A stretch of DNA of 64,000 nt from Hordeum vulgare subsp. vulgare (lineage: Eukaryota; Streptophyta; Magnoliopsida; Poales; Poaceae): positions 235,451,084 through 235,515,083 of the forward strand of contig NC_058522.1 in NCBI RefSeq assembly GCF_904849725.1. The letters are read 5' to 3'. Below, one piece after another: positions 22,891 through 35,097 of the stretch (position 1 is its first letter; each line of letters begins with the position of its first letter). The position numbers were made by a program, and so were the translations under genes. The notes below the pieces were generated by a model. That model did not search any database. It worked only from the letters and a program-made list of their open reading frames with translations, and was not told the DNA's origin.

Positions 22891-23410
22891 AAGACTAAGG
22901 TTCCTCGTGTCTTCTCATACTCAATGTCCTCATCTTCATTGTAGTAGCCATGCTCCACACTGTCATCGTCGGATGAATTATCCTCGTCATAGGAAGCAGG
23001 AATTTTATCAGAATTTTGACTATGACAATGTTCATATTTATGCATGCGAATGGCTTCAACAATGACATAGTTAATGGTAATGACATCTCCTTTAGCATGC
23101 ATGAGGTCAAGAAGCTCAAATAGACATTTATCAAAATTAGGATCGGTTGGATTCATTTGTGAAAGGCATTGCATTTATGGAAAATGATCTCAAGATTTTT
23201 CAGTGAATAGTCGGGATATCTTTTCTCCAAGTCTTTCCACAAAGTGTGAGCACACTCAAAAGTTTTCAATTGATTAAGCACATTTCTTGGCAGTCCTCTA
23301 ATGATTGGATTTAGAGTGTTAAGATTACCAAGCATATAAAGTTCTTCATCATGAGAAGGATACAAAGGATTAATGGGAGGCTCATAGGGATATTTAACAT
23401 ACTTGCGCAA
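22818..23410 (-). pseudogene. Gag remnant of element 2
   Basis: Two overlapping minus-strand frames (23410-23153 and 23174-22818) carry YMLGNLNTLNPIIRGLPRN, FECAHTLWKDLEKRYPDY and an Asp/Glu-rich tail. They fit the C-terminal half of a Copia gag. No zinc knuckle was seen and the region is short, so much of gag is missing. It lacks the long coiled-coil part present in element 1. Confidence 0.6.
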
Positions 23411-23558
23411 ATGGAATTTATAAAATATACCAAGAATTTCATATTTCCATTGTCAAAAATATTCCCCATCAAGAATAGGCACTCTACAACTAATATTCCC
23501 CAAACTAGGCATATCCATCTTCCTCCAATGGTGTTTAAACCAAGAGTTTGGAGACCTT

Positions 23559-23570
23559 GCTCTCATACCA
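23559..23570 (-). other. Primer binding site of element 2 (tRNA-iMet type)
   Basis: The minus strand reads TGGTATGAGAGC two bases after the LTR end. It differs by one base from the initiator tRNA-Met complement TGGTATCAGAGC used by most Copia elements. Confidence 0.75.
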
Positions 23571-23572
23571 AT

Positions 23573-25091
23573 TGAGAGATCGATAGAAGACGTGTCCAGA
23601 GGGGGTGAACAGACTACTTGCATAAATTAAAATCCTAGCCTTTTCTCAGTTTAATGGTTGGCAGATTTTAGTGATTCTAACAAGTCTAGTGCACCCTACA
23701 CATGCTAGTCAACAAGTATGGCAACGGAAAGTAAAGACTTTGCACATGTAGTAAGGAGTAGAGTTTAGGGAGATCAAACGCGGAGAAGATGACATGACGA
23801 CTTTTGGAATGTTCCCGATAGGTGGCGCTATCGTATATCCATGTTAGTGGAGACTTCAACCCACGAAGGGTAACGACTGCGAGAGTCCACGGAGGGCTCC
23901 ACCCACAAGGGGTCCACAAAGAAGCGGCCTTGTCTATCCCACCACGGCTTCCGTCCACACAGGAGTAGCCTCGCTCACAGTATATCTTCATGAAGTAGAT
24001 GATCTCCTTGATCTTACAAACATCTTGGTTCAACTCCACAACACGAAGTAAGAGGCTCCCAAGCGACACCTAACCAATCTAGGAGGCACCACCCTCCAAA
24101 GGGTAATAGATGCGGTAGAACGATGAACTCCTTGCTCTTGTGCTTCAAAAGATAGCCTCCCCAACACTGAATCACTCTCTCTCAGATTTGGCAGCGGTAG
24201 CAGAGATTGATCTTGTGGAAAGCCTCTTGGGGAGGCTAGAGATAAAGTTTCAAATAGTAGGATTGGAATCTCATGATCTCAACACATGAGTAGGTGGATC
24301 TCTCTCAAAAAATGGATCTGGCAAGTGTAATTGTGTTCCGAGTGCTTCCTGTGCGAATGAGAGGCAGGTGGAGGGGTATATATAGGCATCCCCCAAAATC
24401 CAACTGTTACAACATTATTGCCCAACTCGGTGACACCGAAATGAATCTCGGTGGTCCCGGGTTGCACTAAATGTGGCAACATTTGAATTCTCGGTGAGAT
24501 TGATATATGAATCTCGGTGGTACCGATATGATGACCTAGACTGGTTTCCAAACTCGGTGAGACCGACTTCAAATTCGGAAATTCTGAAACTTGAAGTTAT
24601 CTTAACAGAATGTTGGTCACCCAATCTCGGTGGCATCGATAGAAATGTTGGTTGTACCAAGATGGTGGGTTTGGCATAGGATCTGTCTAACTATGAAATC
24701 AATACGTCCGAGTAGGAAATGTTGGTGGCACCGACTTTGCATATGTGGCTTGGGAGAGATATATTTTGTGGGAGAATAGCTGCATATTTTTGGTGGCTAT
24801 CTCTAAGCACTTGAGCAACCAATTGATCATAATACATCATCCCCTTTTAATAGTATTAGCTTTCCTATGGACTCAAAGTGATTTCTCACAAATATAAAAT
24901 GTAGAGTCTTCTAGATTGAAGCTTGAGCCAATCCTATTCCTTCCTTGCATCAAGGGGCTTCTCCTCAAAATCCTATAGCCAAAGCTCTGTGTGGACTATA
25001 CCTGAAATATACTAGGTAAAAGTGTTAGTCCAAGAGACAATGTATGTTGTCATGAATTATCAAAACCACCAAGGGAGCATATGTGCTTTCA
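23573..25091 (-). repeat. 5' LTR of element 2
   Basis: On the minus strand it starts TGAAAGCACATATGC at 25091 and ends GATCTCTCA at 23573, followed by the primer binding site. It holds perfect CGGTNNNACCG palindromes at 24428, 24515 and 24555, a GTAACAGTTGGATT box (24410-24397) and a TATATATA box (24384-24377). The right flank ATTGG (25092-25096) is the probable target duplication. Confidence 0.85.
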
Positions 25092-25460
25092 ATTGGGTCC
25101 GGACTTGGGTTTCTTCACGGGAGCAACAACTTGTTTGCCATTCTTCTTGAAGTTTCCATTCTTTCCCTTGCCTTTCCTGAAACTAGTGGTTTTGTTCACC
25201 ATCAACACTTGATTCTCCTTTTTGATTTCTACTTCTACGACTTTCAGCATCGCAAATAGCTCAGAGACAAACTTGTCCATTCCTTGCATATTATAGTTCA
25301 TCACGAAGCCTTTGTAGCTAGGTGGAAGTGACTAGAGAATTCTGTCACTGACCATCTCGGGTGGAAGCACAACTTCCAAACCATTTAAGCAGTTGTAGTA
25401 CCCCGACATTCTCAGCGGGTGCTCACTAACAGAACCATTCTCTTCCATCTTAGGCGAAGA
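25092..25460 (-). pseudogene. Angela/BARE1-type gag fragment
   Basis: The minus strand encodes SLPPSYKGFVMNYNMQGMD followed by ELFAMLKVVEVEIKKENQVL and VNKTTSFRKGKGK, closely like the C-terminal half of BARE1/Angela gag. A stop lies just upstream of SLPPSYK. The frame is cut by the LTR of element 2, before the zinc knuckle. Confidence 0.75.
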
Positions 25461-26992
25461 ACTTATGAGTACCTCTCGGTCTGGGCATTTGCTAGAAATA
25501 TTAACTTCAACCCCTCGAACACCTCATATGCTCCATGGCATTCAAAACACTTTTGAAGTACCAATTCTAAGTTGTACAACATGGCACACTGAACTATCGA
25601 GTAGTCATCAGCTCGAGTTTGCCAAACGTTCACAGCATCCGGATTCTCAGGCTATGGCGCTTACCAAGTAGTACATGAAGGACATAAGCCTTCTATGCGG
25701 CAGTGAGGATAATCCTCAGATTACGAACCTAGTCCACATAATTACTTCCATCATCTTTCAACATAGATTTCTCTAGGAACGCATTAAAAATCAGGGGAGC
25801 TACTACACGATCCATTGATCTACAACATAATTTTGCAAAGACACCTTAGACTATGTTCATGATAATGAGTTCGATTAATCATATTACTAAATAACTCCCA
25901 CTCAAATCAGCATCCCTCAGGTTGTCTAAGTGTGACACGATCCAAATCCACCAACCCAAGTCCGATCATCACCTGAGATGAGGTGGTTTCAATGGTGAAC
26001 ATATCCATGTTGGTAATATCTACTATATGACTCATCTTCCACCTTTCCTTCTCTTGTGTTCCGACTGTACATGCAAGACTCGTTAAATTTAACCCAAGTA
26101 TTGTGCATATGCAAAAACTGGCTTACACCCGTTGTATGCGAACGTAGAGTCTATCACACCCGATCATCACGAGGTGCTTCAAAACTTTGATCCTTCGCGA
26201 TGGTGCATACTTGGGGAGAACACAATTTTATCTTGAATTTTCGGTGCGGGATCATCTTATAATGCAACATTGTCCTAAGCAAAATAAGATGCATAAAAAG
26301 GATAAACATCACATGGAAATCATATAACTGACATGATATGGACATCATCATCTTGTGCTTTTCATCTCCATCTCCAAAGCACCGACATGATATCCATCGT
26401 CACCCACATGATACCGTTATCTCCATCATTGTTTCATCACGCGATTGCCTCGCCAACTATTGCTTCTACAACTATTGCTAACACATAGTGATAAAGTAAA
26501 AAACAATTACATGGTGTTTAGTGATTAACACGAGGTCATACAACAAATTAAAGACAATCCTATGGCTCCTCTCGGTTGCCGTACTCATCGACATGCAAGT
26601 CGTGATAACTATTACAAAACATGATCATCTCAGACATCACCATATATCAAATCACGTCTTGGCCATATCACATTACACATGCCCTGCAAAACAAGTTAGA
26701 CGTTCTCTACTTTGTTGTTGCAAGTTTTACGTGGCTGCTATGGGCAATTAGTAAGAACCGTTCTTACCTACGCAAAGCCACAACGGTAATATTCCAGTTG
26801 TTATTTAACCTTCTACAAGGACCACCTTTGTCGAATCCGATTCAACTAAGGTTGGTCCGGGCCACTTCATCCACAATATTGCCGAATCAAGATAAGACTA
26901 AGGAGGCAAGCAATATGAACATCAACGCCCACAAACTCTTTTGTGTTCTACTCGTGCATGCTATCTACCATAGACCTGGCTCATGTTGCCAC

Positions 26993-28288
26993 TGTTGAGG
27001 AACGTGTCATGGGAAACAAAAAAAATTCCTACACACATGCAAGATCTATCCATGAAGATGTATAGCTATGAGAGGGGGAGTGCATCTACATACCCTTGTA
27101 GTTCGCTAAGCGGAAGCGTATATAATACGGTTGATGTAGTCGTACGTCTTCACGATCCAATCACGATCCGTCCCGATCTAGCGTCGAACGGATGGCACAT
27201 CCGCGTTCAGCACACGTGTGGCTCGATGACGTCTCCGCCTCCTCGATCCATCGAGCAAGGGAGGAGTAGTAGATGGGTTCTCAACCAGCATGACGGCGTG
27301 GTGCAGGTGGTGGTGGAGCTATCCCGGCAGGACTACACCGAGCGCTACTGAAACTGCAAACAGAGGAGAAAAGGATATAGGGAGAGAGAGGGGCACCAAG
27401 GGCTTGGTGTGTCCTCTTGGGGCGCCCCTCCCCTCTATATATGGGCGGAGAGGCGTGGGGGAACATCCCTTACAAGCCCGAGGACGCGGCCAAGGGGATG
27501 AGGTGGAATCTTAGTCCTCCTCCTTCCCTTCCACACAAAGGTGGACTTTCCACCTTTCCCAACTACATCGGCCTTGAGGGACTTGTGCGCGTGGCGCAAT
27601 AAGGCCAGCGCGCCTCCCCTCATCCCATGCAAAACTCTTGGGACATGGTGGAACACTTGGTGTACTTTCGGACTCCTCCGGAAGTTTCCGAAACCTTCTA
27701 GAAGCTTTCCGGTACAATATCGGAAAAACCCAAAACTTTTTCGGTAGCTAAAATATGACTTTCCATATATAAATATTTACCTCGAGACCATTCCGGAGCT
27801 CCTCATGATGTCCGGGATCTCATCCGGGACTCCAAACAAATTAGGTCACCAACATACATAACCCAATAATACTATATCTTCATCGAACATTAAGTGTGCG
27901 GACCGTGCGGGTTCGAGAATGATGTAAACATGATTGAGACACTCTCTGACCAATAACCAATAGCGGGACCTGGATGCCCCTATTGGTTCCAACATATTCC
28001 ACGAAGATCTTTATCGGTCGAACCATGATGTCAAGGATTCAGATAATCCCGTATGTGATCCCGTTATCAAATGACAACTCATGTCCATGGTGATGAAACC
28101 TTGACCATCTTTGATCAATGAGAAAGCCTAGTAGAGGCTCACTAGGGACGTAGTGTTTGTCTATGTATACACACATGTATTTGAGTTTACAGTCAATACA
28201 ATTCTAGCATGGATAATAAACGATTACCATGAACAAGGAAATATAATAATAACCACTTTATTAATGCCTCTAGGGCATATTTCCAATA
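26993..28288 (-). repeat. 5' LTR of Angela-type element
   Basis: The plus strand starts TGTTGAGGAACG and ends ATTTCCAATA; on the minus strand this is the TGTTGGAAATATGCCC start with one terminal base changed, ending ...CCTCAACA. The first base pair of the TG...CA termini is mutated at 28287. Confidence 0.8.
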
Positions 28289-29472
28289 TGTTTTTCTTCT
28301 GCAAGAGTCACAATTTTGCTTGTGGGGGAGGCACGACCGCGTGTCGCAGAAACAATAAAAAACACATTTTTTCTATTTCATGAGAGGCATGGTTTTTCCT
28401 CTATTTTTTCTAAAAAGAAAATTTCATTGAAACCTACTAACATGATATCTAGTTTTGAAGATCTCTACGCAAGGAATCCAATAGTGGAAACGGTCCGAGA
28501 TTTGGACACATGGTTTAAGAGATTTTTTTTCAACAAAGGGTGAATTTTATTAGCTCAGAATGAAGCATTAAGTAGATACAAACACAATGAGAACACCCGG
28601 CCTCTGCATAGCTAAGATGCACGCAGCCAACACGAACACACGTAAGAACACATCATAAAATAGCAAAGTCATATAAGACCAAAGCTATACGCAGACGAGA
28701 GAAAAAAATAGAGCGATGAGATCCACAATCAACAAACTACAACAATGACCATATCTTCATCAACCATCTCATGACACCACACGAACGACGAGTTTCTTCA
28801 ACAACAACGCCTTCAAGAAGGGAGCGACGCTCAATTGCCGTCGTTACCGGAACCATGCACTCAAGGTCAGAATCAAAATTTTCACCTTGAAAAACTAGTC
28901 CAAGCAAATCTCAGCAATGCCTTCAAAAAGGTCAGAACGTAGATGTTGCGATTGCCAGGCATAACCAACTTGGGTCACTTAGGCTTTCACCTCGGAGCTC
29001 AAGACCATGTGCTCAAGAAGCATCACCATCAAATCTATCGTGTATTGTCGCCACCACTTTTCCATGATCCCAACAACTACATGGGATGTGTGACAGCCGT
29101 CTCTGCACCACCATCCCTCTGCATCAAGTCGCCATCCATAATTTGCATCTCATCATCGAAATCAACCATCAGATCTACATGAATACCATTTGATGGCCAC
29201 CGCAAATCTGCGATGAGGTCGTTGCCAATATGAGATTACCCAACCGCTGATAGACCCCAACACGCAGCAGGGCATGAGATGTCGATGTAGCAGCGACACC
29301 GACGATGGCCGCCACATCCCATCCATGGTGTCCACCTCCATGACGGGCTAGCCGACATCACAAATCGTCGTTTTCTTGAGCGAGTGGTCGTAGGTAGGAG
29401 TGACCCGGATGATAATATGACCGTGGGAGGCGGGGTTCGAATCTGTCCCACCACGCACCGGATCCATGGGTG
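28289..29472. repeat. Unclassified repetitive DNA with an oligo(T)/AATAAA 3' end on the minus strand
   Basis: No coding frame seen. From 28525 the plus strand reads TTTTTTTTCAACAAAGGGTG followed by AATTTTATT, that is AATAAAATT plus a short poly(A) on the minus strand, as at the end of a retroposed transcript. 28289-28512 contains a short inverted motif around GCACGACCGCGTGTCGC. The unit is interrupted by Athila-2 at 29478 and probably continues at 36651. Confidence 0.4.
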
Positions 29473-29477
29473 TGCGT

Positions 29478-31024
29478 TGCTACTTCTCAAACAACAGTGC
29501 CAGAAATTGACACGTTGACGGAGATTGGGCTTGCTTTTTTTTCCCTTGAAGAGGAAAGGGTGATGCAACACAGGAGCAGTAAGTATTTCCCTTAGTTTGA
29601 GAACCAAGGTATCGATCCAGAAGGAGGGTCTCGTCAAGTCCAGAGTACCTCCGCAAACACAAACAAACTTGCACCCAACGCTTCAAAGGGGTTGTCAATC
29701 CCTTCAAGATTGTTTGCAAAAGTGAGGTCTGAAGGCGGAAAGTGCAACGAAATAAAAAGTGTAAGGCTGAAAATATGGTGTGGAGTAGACCCTGGGGCCA
29801 TAGTGTTCACTAGAGGCTTCTCTCAAAATAGCAAGTATTACGGTGGGTGAACAAATTACTGCTGAGCAATTGATAGAACCACGCAAAGTCATGACGATAT
29901 CTAAGGCAATGATCTAGCATATAGGCATCACGTCCGAGACAAGTAGACCGATACTTTCTGCATCTACTACTATTACTCCACACATCAACCGCTATCCAGC
30001 ATGCATCTAGTGTATTGAGTTCATGACGAACAAAGTAACGCTTTAAGCAAGATGACATGATGTAGAGGGATAATCTCAAACCAATGATGAAAACCCCATC
30101 TTTTTACCCTTGATGGCAACAACACGATACGTGCCTCGCTACCCCTTCTGTCACTGGGTGAGGTCACCGCACGGTATGAACCCAAAACCAAGCACTTCTC
30201 CCATTGCAAGAATCATAGATCTAGTTGGCCAAACAAAACCCACAACTCGAAGAGAATTACAAGGATATGAAATCATGCATAAGAGAGATCAGAAGAAACT
30301 CAAATAAGATTCATAGATAATCTGATCATAAATCCACAATTCATCGGATCTCGACAAACACACCGCAAAAGAAGATTACATTGGATAGATCTCCATGAAG
30401 ATCATGGAGAACTTTGTATTGAAGATGCAAGAGAGAGAAGAAGCCATCTAGTTACTAGCTATGGACCCGTAGGTCTATGGTGAACTACTCACGCATCATC
30501 GGAGAGGTCATGGTGTTGATGGATAAGCCTTCCGTGTCCGAATCCCCCCTCCGGCAGGGCACCAGGACGTGCCCCAGATGGGATATTGCAGAGACAGAAG
30601 CTTGCGGCGGCGGAAAAGTGATTACGATGCTCCCTTGATTTTTTTTGGGAATATTTGGGAATTTATAGGCGCAAGATCTACATTAGGGGACCTCCAAGGG
30701 GCCCACAAGCCTGTATGGCGCGCCCCCCTGGCCGCGGGGTGGGGGCTTGTGGGGCCCCTGGTGCTCTTCTGGCTTGGCCCCCCAGCTCTCCGATCTTCTT
30801 CTGTTCTAGAAAAAATCTTTTCGGGGATTTTCTTCCGTTTGGACTCCGTTTCAAAATCTCCTATGAAAGGGGTCAAAAACATGGGAAAAAACAAGAACTC
30901 GCACTTGGCACTGAGTTAATAGGTTAGTCCCAGAAAATAAATAAAAGGCATGCAAAACATCCAAAGTTTGACAAGATAATAGCATGAAACCATAAAAAAT
31001 TATAGATACGTTGGGGACGTATCA
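29478..31024 (-). repeat. 3' LTR of Athila-2
   Basis: Matches 35098-36645 along its length. On the minus strand it starts TGATACGTCCCCAACG and ends GAGAAGTAGCA. Differences from the other LTR are mostly C/T and G/A changes and are denser toward the 29500-29800 end. Confidence 0.9.
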
Positions 31025-33735
31025 AGCATCCCCAAGCTTAACTCATGCTCGTCCTCGAGTAGGGAAGTGATAAAGAACGAATTTTTGATGTGGAATGCTA
31101 CCTAACATAGTTGTCCTTTGCAACTTCTTTCACGTGGCATGAATGTTCAGATCTGTACGATTCAAAACAATAGTTTGCTATTGACATGAAAACAGTAACA
31201 CTTCAAGCAAACTAGCAAAGTAATCATGAACTTTCAAAATAACAAGGCCAAAGAAAGTTATCCCTACAAAATCATATAGTCCGGCTATGCTCCATCATCC
31301 TCACACAACTAATGTAAATCATGCACAACCCCGGAATTGTCCAAGTAATTGTTTTCACACTCTTACTTTCTCAAACTTTTTATAACTATCACACAATACA
31401 TGAGCGCGAGCCATGGATATAGCACTATAGGTGGAATAGAGTGTGGTGGTGGTTGTGAGACAAAAAGGAGGAGATGGTCACATTGACTCGACGTATCAAT
31501 AGGCTATGGAGATGCGCATTAATAGATATCAATGTGAATGAGTAGGGATTGCCATACAAGAGATGCACTAGAGCTATAAGTATGTGAAAGCTCAAGGGAA
31601 AACTAGTGGGTGTGCATCCAACTTGCTTGCTCACGAAGACCTAGGGCAATTTTGAGGAAGCCCATCATTGGAATATACAAGCCAAGCTATAAAACGAAGA
31701 TTCCCACTAGCATATGGTAGTGACAAAGCAAGAAGCTCTCAATCATGAAGAACATGGTGCTATTATGAAGCACACGTGTGGAAAAAGATAGTAGCATTGT
31801 CCCTTCTCTCTTTTTCTCTCATTTCTTTATTATTATTATTATTTGGGCTCTTAGGCCTCTTTTTTTCTTTTCTATTTTTTGTTTTGTTTTTGGGCTCTTT
31901 GGCCTCTTTTTTTTATTTCCTCACATGGGACAATGCTCTAATAATGATGATCATCACACTTTTTAGTTACTCAAAGCTCAAAGATCACAATGATGATTAC
32001 TCCATAGGAAATGCCTCCGGCTGTGTACCAGGATGTGCACCGATCTAGTATGATCATGCAATGGCAATATGAGAGTGACAGCACAAGTCATGCGACAGAA
32101 CGGTGGTAGTTGCATGGCAATATATCTTGGAATGGCTATGAAAATGCCATAGTAGGTAGGTATGGTGGCTGTTTTGAGGAAGGAATTTGGTGGGTTTGTG
32201 CACCGACGAGAATTGTGCGGCGCTAGAGAGGCTAGAAATGGTGCAAGGTGAAAGTGCATCTATGCCATGGACTCAACATTAGTCATAAAGAACTCACATA
32301 CTTGTTGCAAAAGTTTTTATTAGTAATCGAAACAAAGTCCTAAACGCATACTCCGAGGGGAAGGGTTGGTAGGTGTAAACCATCGCGCGATCCCGACCTC
32401 AACACAAAGGATGACAATCAATATATCAATTATGCTCCGACTTCCTAACATAGAGGTTCACCATACGTGCATGCTACGGGAATCACTAACTTCAACACAA
32501 GTATTTATAGATTCACAACACCCTACTAACATAACTCTCAATATTACCGAATCTGTGTCTCAAAACTAATTGAGAGGAATCGAAACTTCTCTTTCTACTC
32601 AATGCACATGAAGATGGAGGTTTTTGCATCCTCTTTGGGTACCTAGCACATGGGACTACTTTCATAGCATAAGCCAACTACCAAATCACGCACCGTCGTG
32701 CTCTAAAGATGTAAGTGAAGCACAAGAGCAAAAGTATCTATCTCAAAAGATATAAGTGAAGCACTAGAGCAAAAGTATCTAGCTCAAAAGATATAAGTGA
32801 AGCACTATGAGCATTCTAGCAAAATCACGATAAGTGCATGTCTCTCTCTCAAAAGGGTGTGCAGCAAGGATGATTGTGACACAACAAAAATAAAAAAACT
32901 CCTATGATACAAGACGCTCCAAGAAAAACACATATCATGTGGTGAATAAAATTATAGCTCCAAGTAATGTTACCGATGGATTGAAGACGAAAGAGGGAAT
33001 GCCTTCCCGAGGCATCCCCAAGCTTAGGCTTTTTGGTGTCCTTGAATTTGGCTTAGGGTGCCTTGGGCATCCCCAAGAATGAGCTCTTTCCACTCCTTAT
33101 CTCTTTGTCCATGAGAATGTCACCCAAAACTTGAAAACTTCGCAACACAAAACTAAAACAGAAACTTGTGATAACATTAGTACAAGAAAACAAACTACCA
33201 CTTCTTTTGGTACTGTAGCAAACTTGAATTCCATCTATATTGATGATGGGCTAATGTATTCTCACTTTTCCATGGCTAGTACCCCCCCCAATACTAACCA
33301 TAGTTTCATCAAAACAAGCAACCAACTCAACAAAAACAGAATCTGTCAAAAACAGACTAGTCTGTAGCAATCTGTATACTTCGTATACTTCTGGTACCTC
33401 AAAAAATCTGAAAAATTACGACGGTATAGGGAAAAAGCGTATAAATGAGCACAAAAAGGAATCAACTCAAAAGCTCTTTATGAATAAAAATGAAAAATCA
33501 TCTCGTGAGCGAAAAGTTTCTGTCTTTTTCCAGCAAGATCAAACAACCATTACCAAGACTAGTCATAAAGGCTTTGCTTGGCTCAAACACAAAAAGAAAC
33601 ACAAAAACCACAATCAGAACAGAATTGTGAAAGTGTGGACACAACAAAACAGAAAGAAAAAAGATAAATTCATTGGGTTGCCTCCCAACAAGCGCTATTG
33701 TTTAACGCCCTTAGCTAGGCATAGAAGCGATAGAA
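31025..33735 (-). other. Non-coding 3' region of Athila-2
   Basis: No conserved coding region seen. A second purine tract like the true one, minus strand TAAGCTTGGGGATGCC, lies at about 33028-33013. A T-rich stretch at 31800-31920 gives spurious hydrophobic frames. Confidence 0.55.
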
Positions 33736-34338
33736 TCACGTGTCGTCGTCTTTGGTGCTCAAACCATAAGTAGCCCTCATCATGGATTCATAAGGCAATC
33801 TTATTTTCTTTATAGGAAAGTGTTCCATGCCCTTCCTTAAAGGAAATTGAAATCTAATATTCCCTTCCTTCATATCGATGATAGCACCGATAGTCCTTAG
33901 GAAAGGTCTACCAAGAATAATAGGGCATGTAGGATTGCAATCAATGTCAAGCACAATGAAATCCACGGATACATAGTTCCTATTTGCAATAATAAGAACA
34001 TCATTGATCCTTCCCATGGGTTTCTTGATAGTAGAATTAGCAAGATGCAAATTAAGAGAACACTCTTCAATCTCATTAAAACCGAGAATATCACATAAAG
34101 ACTTTGGAATCGCAGAAACACTAGCACCTAAATCAGACAAAGCATTGCACTCATAATTTTTGATTTTGATTTTGATGGTAGGTTCCCAATCATCATGAAT
34201 CTTTCTAGGGATAGAGACTTCCAATTCAAGTTTCTCTTCAAGGGCTTTTATCATAGCTTCGACGATATGATCGGTAAAGGCTTTGTTTTGGCTATAAGGT
34301 GCGGAGAGTTTAACATGGATTGCATCAAAGAAATGCAT
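33736..34338 (-). pseudogene. Aspartic protease region of Athila-2
   Basis: The 200-codon minus-strand frame has the active site LSDLGASVSAIPKSL (about 34140-34100), a central beta-rich region and the ILGRPFLRTIGA motif near the end. Both are hallmarks of Gypsy/Athila retropepsins. The upstream gag part lies in another frame, so a frame change near 34300 disconnects it. It ends at a stop before any RT. Confidence 0.8.
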
Positions 34339-34763
34339 TCAATCATGGAGCAACTATCATAATTGAATTCCTTGAAATCCACGGTAGTAACTTCATTACT
34401 ACTCAAAGTTTTAACGTCTTCTACTCCACTTTTAACGCTGTTAGCATCAAGATAGATGGACTCCGAATCATTGGGGCACTTTTCAACCAAAGTGGATTCA
34501 TATCCAGCCCCATAATTATTAGGTTTGACACAAGAAAACAAAGATTCAATGGGAGTCACACCAAGCACTTTGAGATCTTCGTGATTCTCATCACGAGTTT
34601 CGGGTTTAGCAGCTATTTTATTGACTAAAGTAGCTTGCTTATTAGAAATCTGGCCCACTAGCTTTTCAAGACGAGCAAACTGGGAATTCAGTGCAAGGAA
34701 TTCTTTGGCCATATCATCAACTTCTCTACTCATAAAAGCCAGAAAAGAATTTTGCTCCTTCAA
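34251..34763 (-). pseudogene. Gag C-terminal fragment of Athila-2
   Basis: The minus-strand frame begins MKEQNSFLAFMSREVDDMAK and contains a helical LEKLVGQISNKQATLVNKIA segment like that of other Athila gags, then an acidic linker leading to the protease. The gag core is absent: only about 330 bp separate this frame from the primer binding site. Confidence 0.6.
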
Positions 34764-35067
34764 CTCTCTATGGAAGTAACTATTTTATTCAAACTGTGTA
34801 GACATGAAGCCTTTAACACTAGTTTCAATCTCTTCTAACTTCGCAAATCGATCATCAAAATCCCTTAGTGGAGCCATTCAGGCTTAGCAGGCAAGGAAGC
34901 GCACAAGCAAACAAAAAGCGGGCGAGAAAAAGGGCGAACGAAAAAGGCAAACGAAAGAGGCAAATTGTTAAAGTGGGGGAGAGGAAAACGAGAGGCAACT
35001 GGCAAACAAAGTAAATGCAAGAGATGAGTTTGCGACACTTACTTGGATGAGTTCTTGACTTGATCTT

Positions 35068-35087
35068 CCTCCCCACCAACGACGCCA
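35068..35087 (-). other. Primer binding site of Athila-2
   Basis: The minus strand reads TGGCGTCGTTGGTGGGGAGG, a decayed form of the tRNA-Asp complement TGGCGCCGTTGCCGGGG. Confidence 0.65.
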
Positions 35088-35097
35088 TAAATCCTTC

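Larger units (their letters stand above)
18655..25091 (-). mobile_element. SIRE/Maximus-like Copia LTR retrotransposon (element 2), minus strand, 3' end outside
   Basis: Read on the minus strand: LTR 25091-23573, primer binding site TGGTATGAGAGC (23570-23559, initiator tRNA-Met type), gag remnant, protease, integrase, reverse transcriptase and RNase H (to 19611), then a 3' spacer down to 18655 where element 1 interrupts it. Integrase before RT is the Copia order. The LTR starts TGAAAGCACATATGC and is related to, but clearly diverged from, that of element 1. Many stops and frame changes make it inactive. The rest of the element should lie left of element 1, beyond the window. Confidence 0.85.
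25092..28288 (-). mobile_element. BARE1/WIS/Angela-type Copia element, truncated, minus strand
   Basis: The 5' LTR is 28288-26993 (minus), followed by a decayed primer binding site (26991-26979, minus strand TGGCAACATGAGC), an untranslated leader and a gag remnant that stops where element 2 was inserted at 25092. The LTR end read on the minus strand (GGAAATATGCCCTAGAGGC near the start, CCTCAACA at the end) matches the common Triticeae Angela/BARE1 group. The LTR, at about 1.3 kb, is shorter than the usual 1.7-1.8 kb, so it has internal deletions. Pol and the 3' LTR are not in the window. Confidence 0.8.

Noticed and set aside
30622..30927. Frames in both directions within the Athila-2 LTR (also 36301-36541)
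   Set aside because: They lie in LTR DNA and occur as chance frames in both LTR copies.
31776..32048. Hydrophobic frame that looks like membrane segments
   Set aside because: It is a T-rich stretch in the non-coding part of Athila-2, on the strand opposite to the element; no start context or family resemblance.
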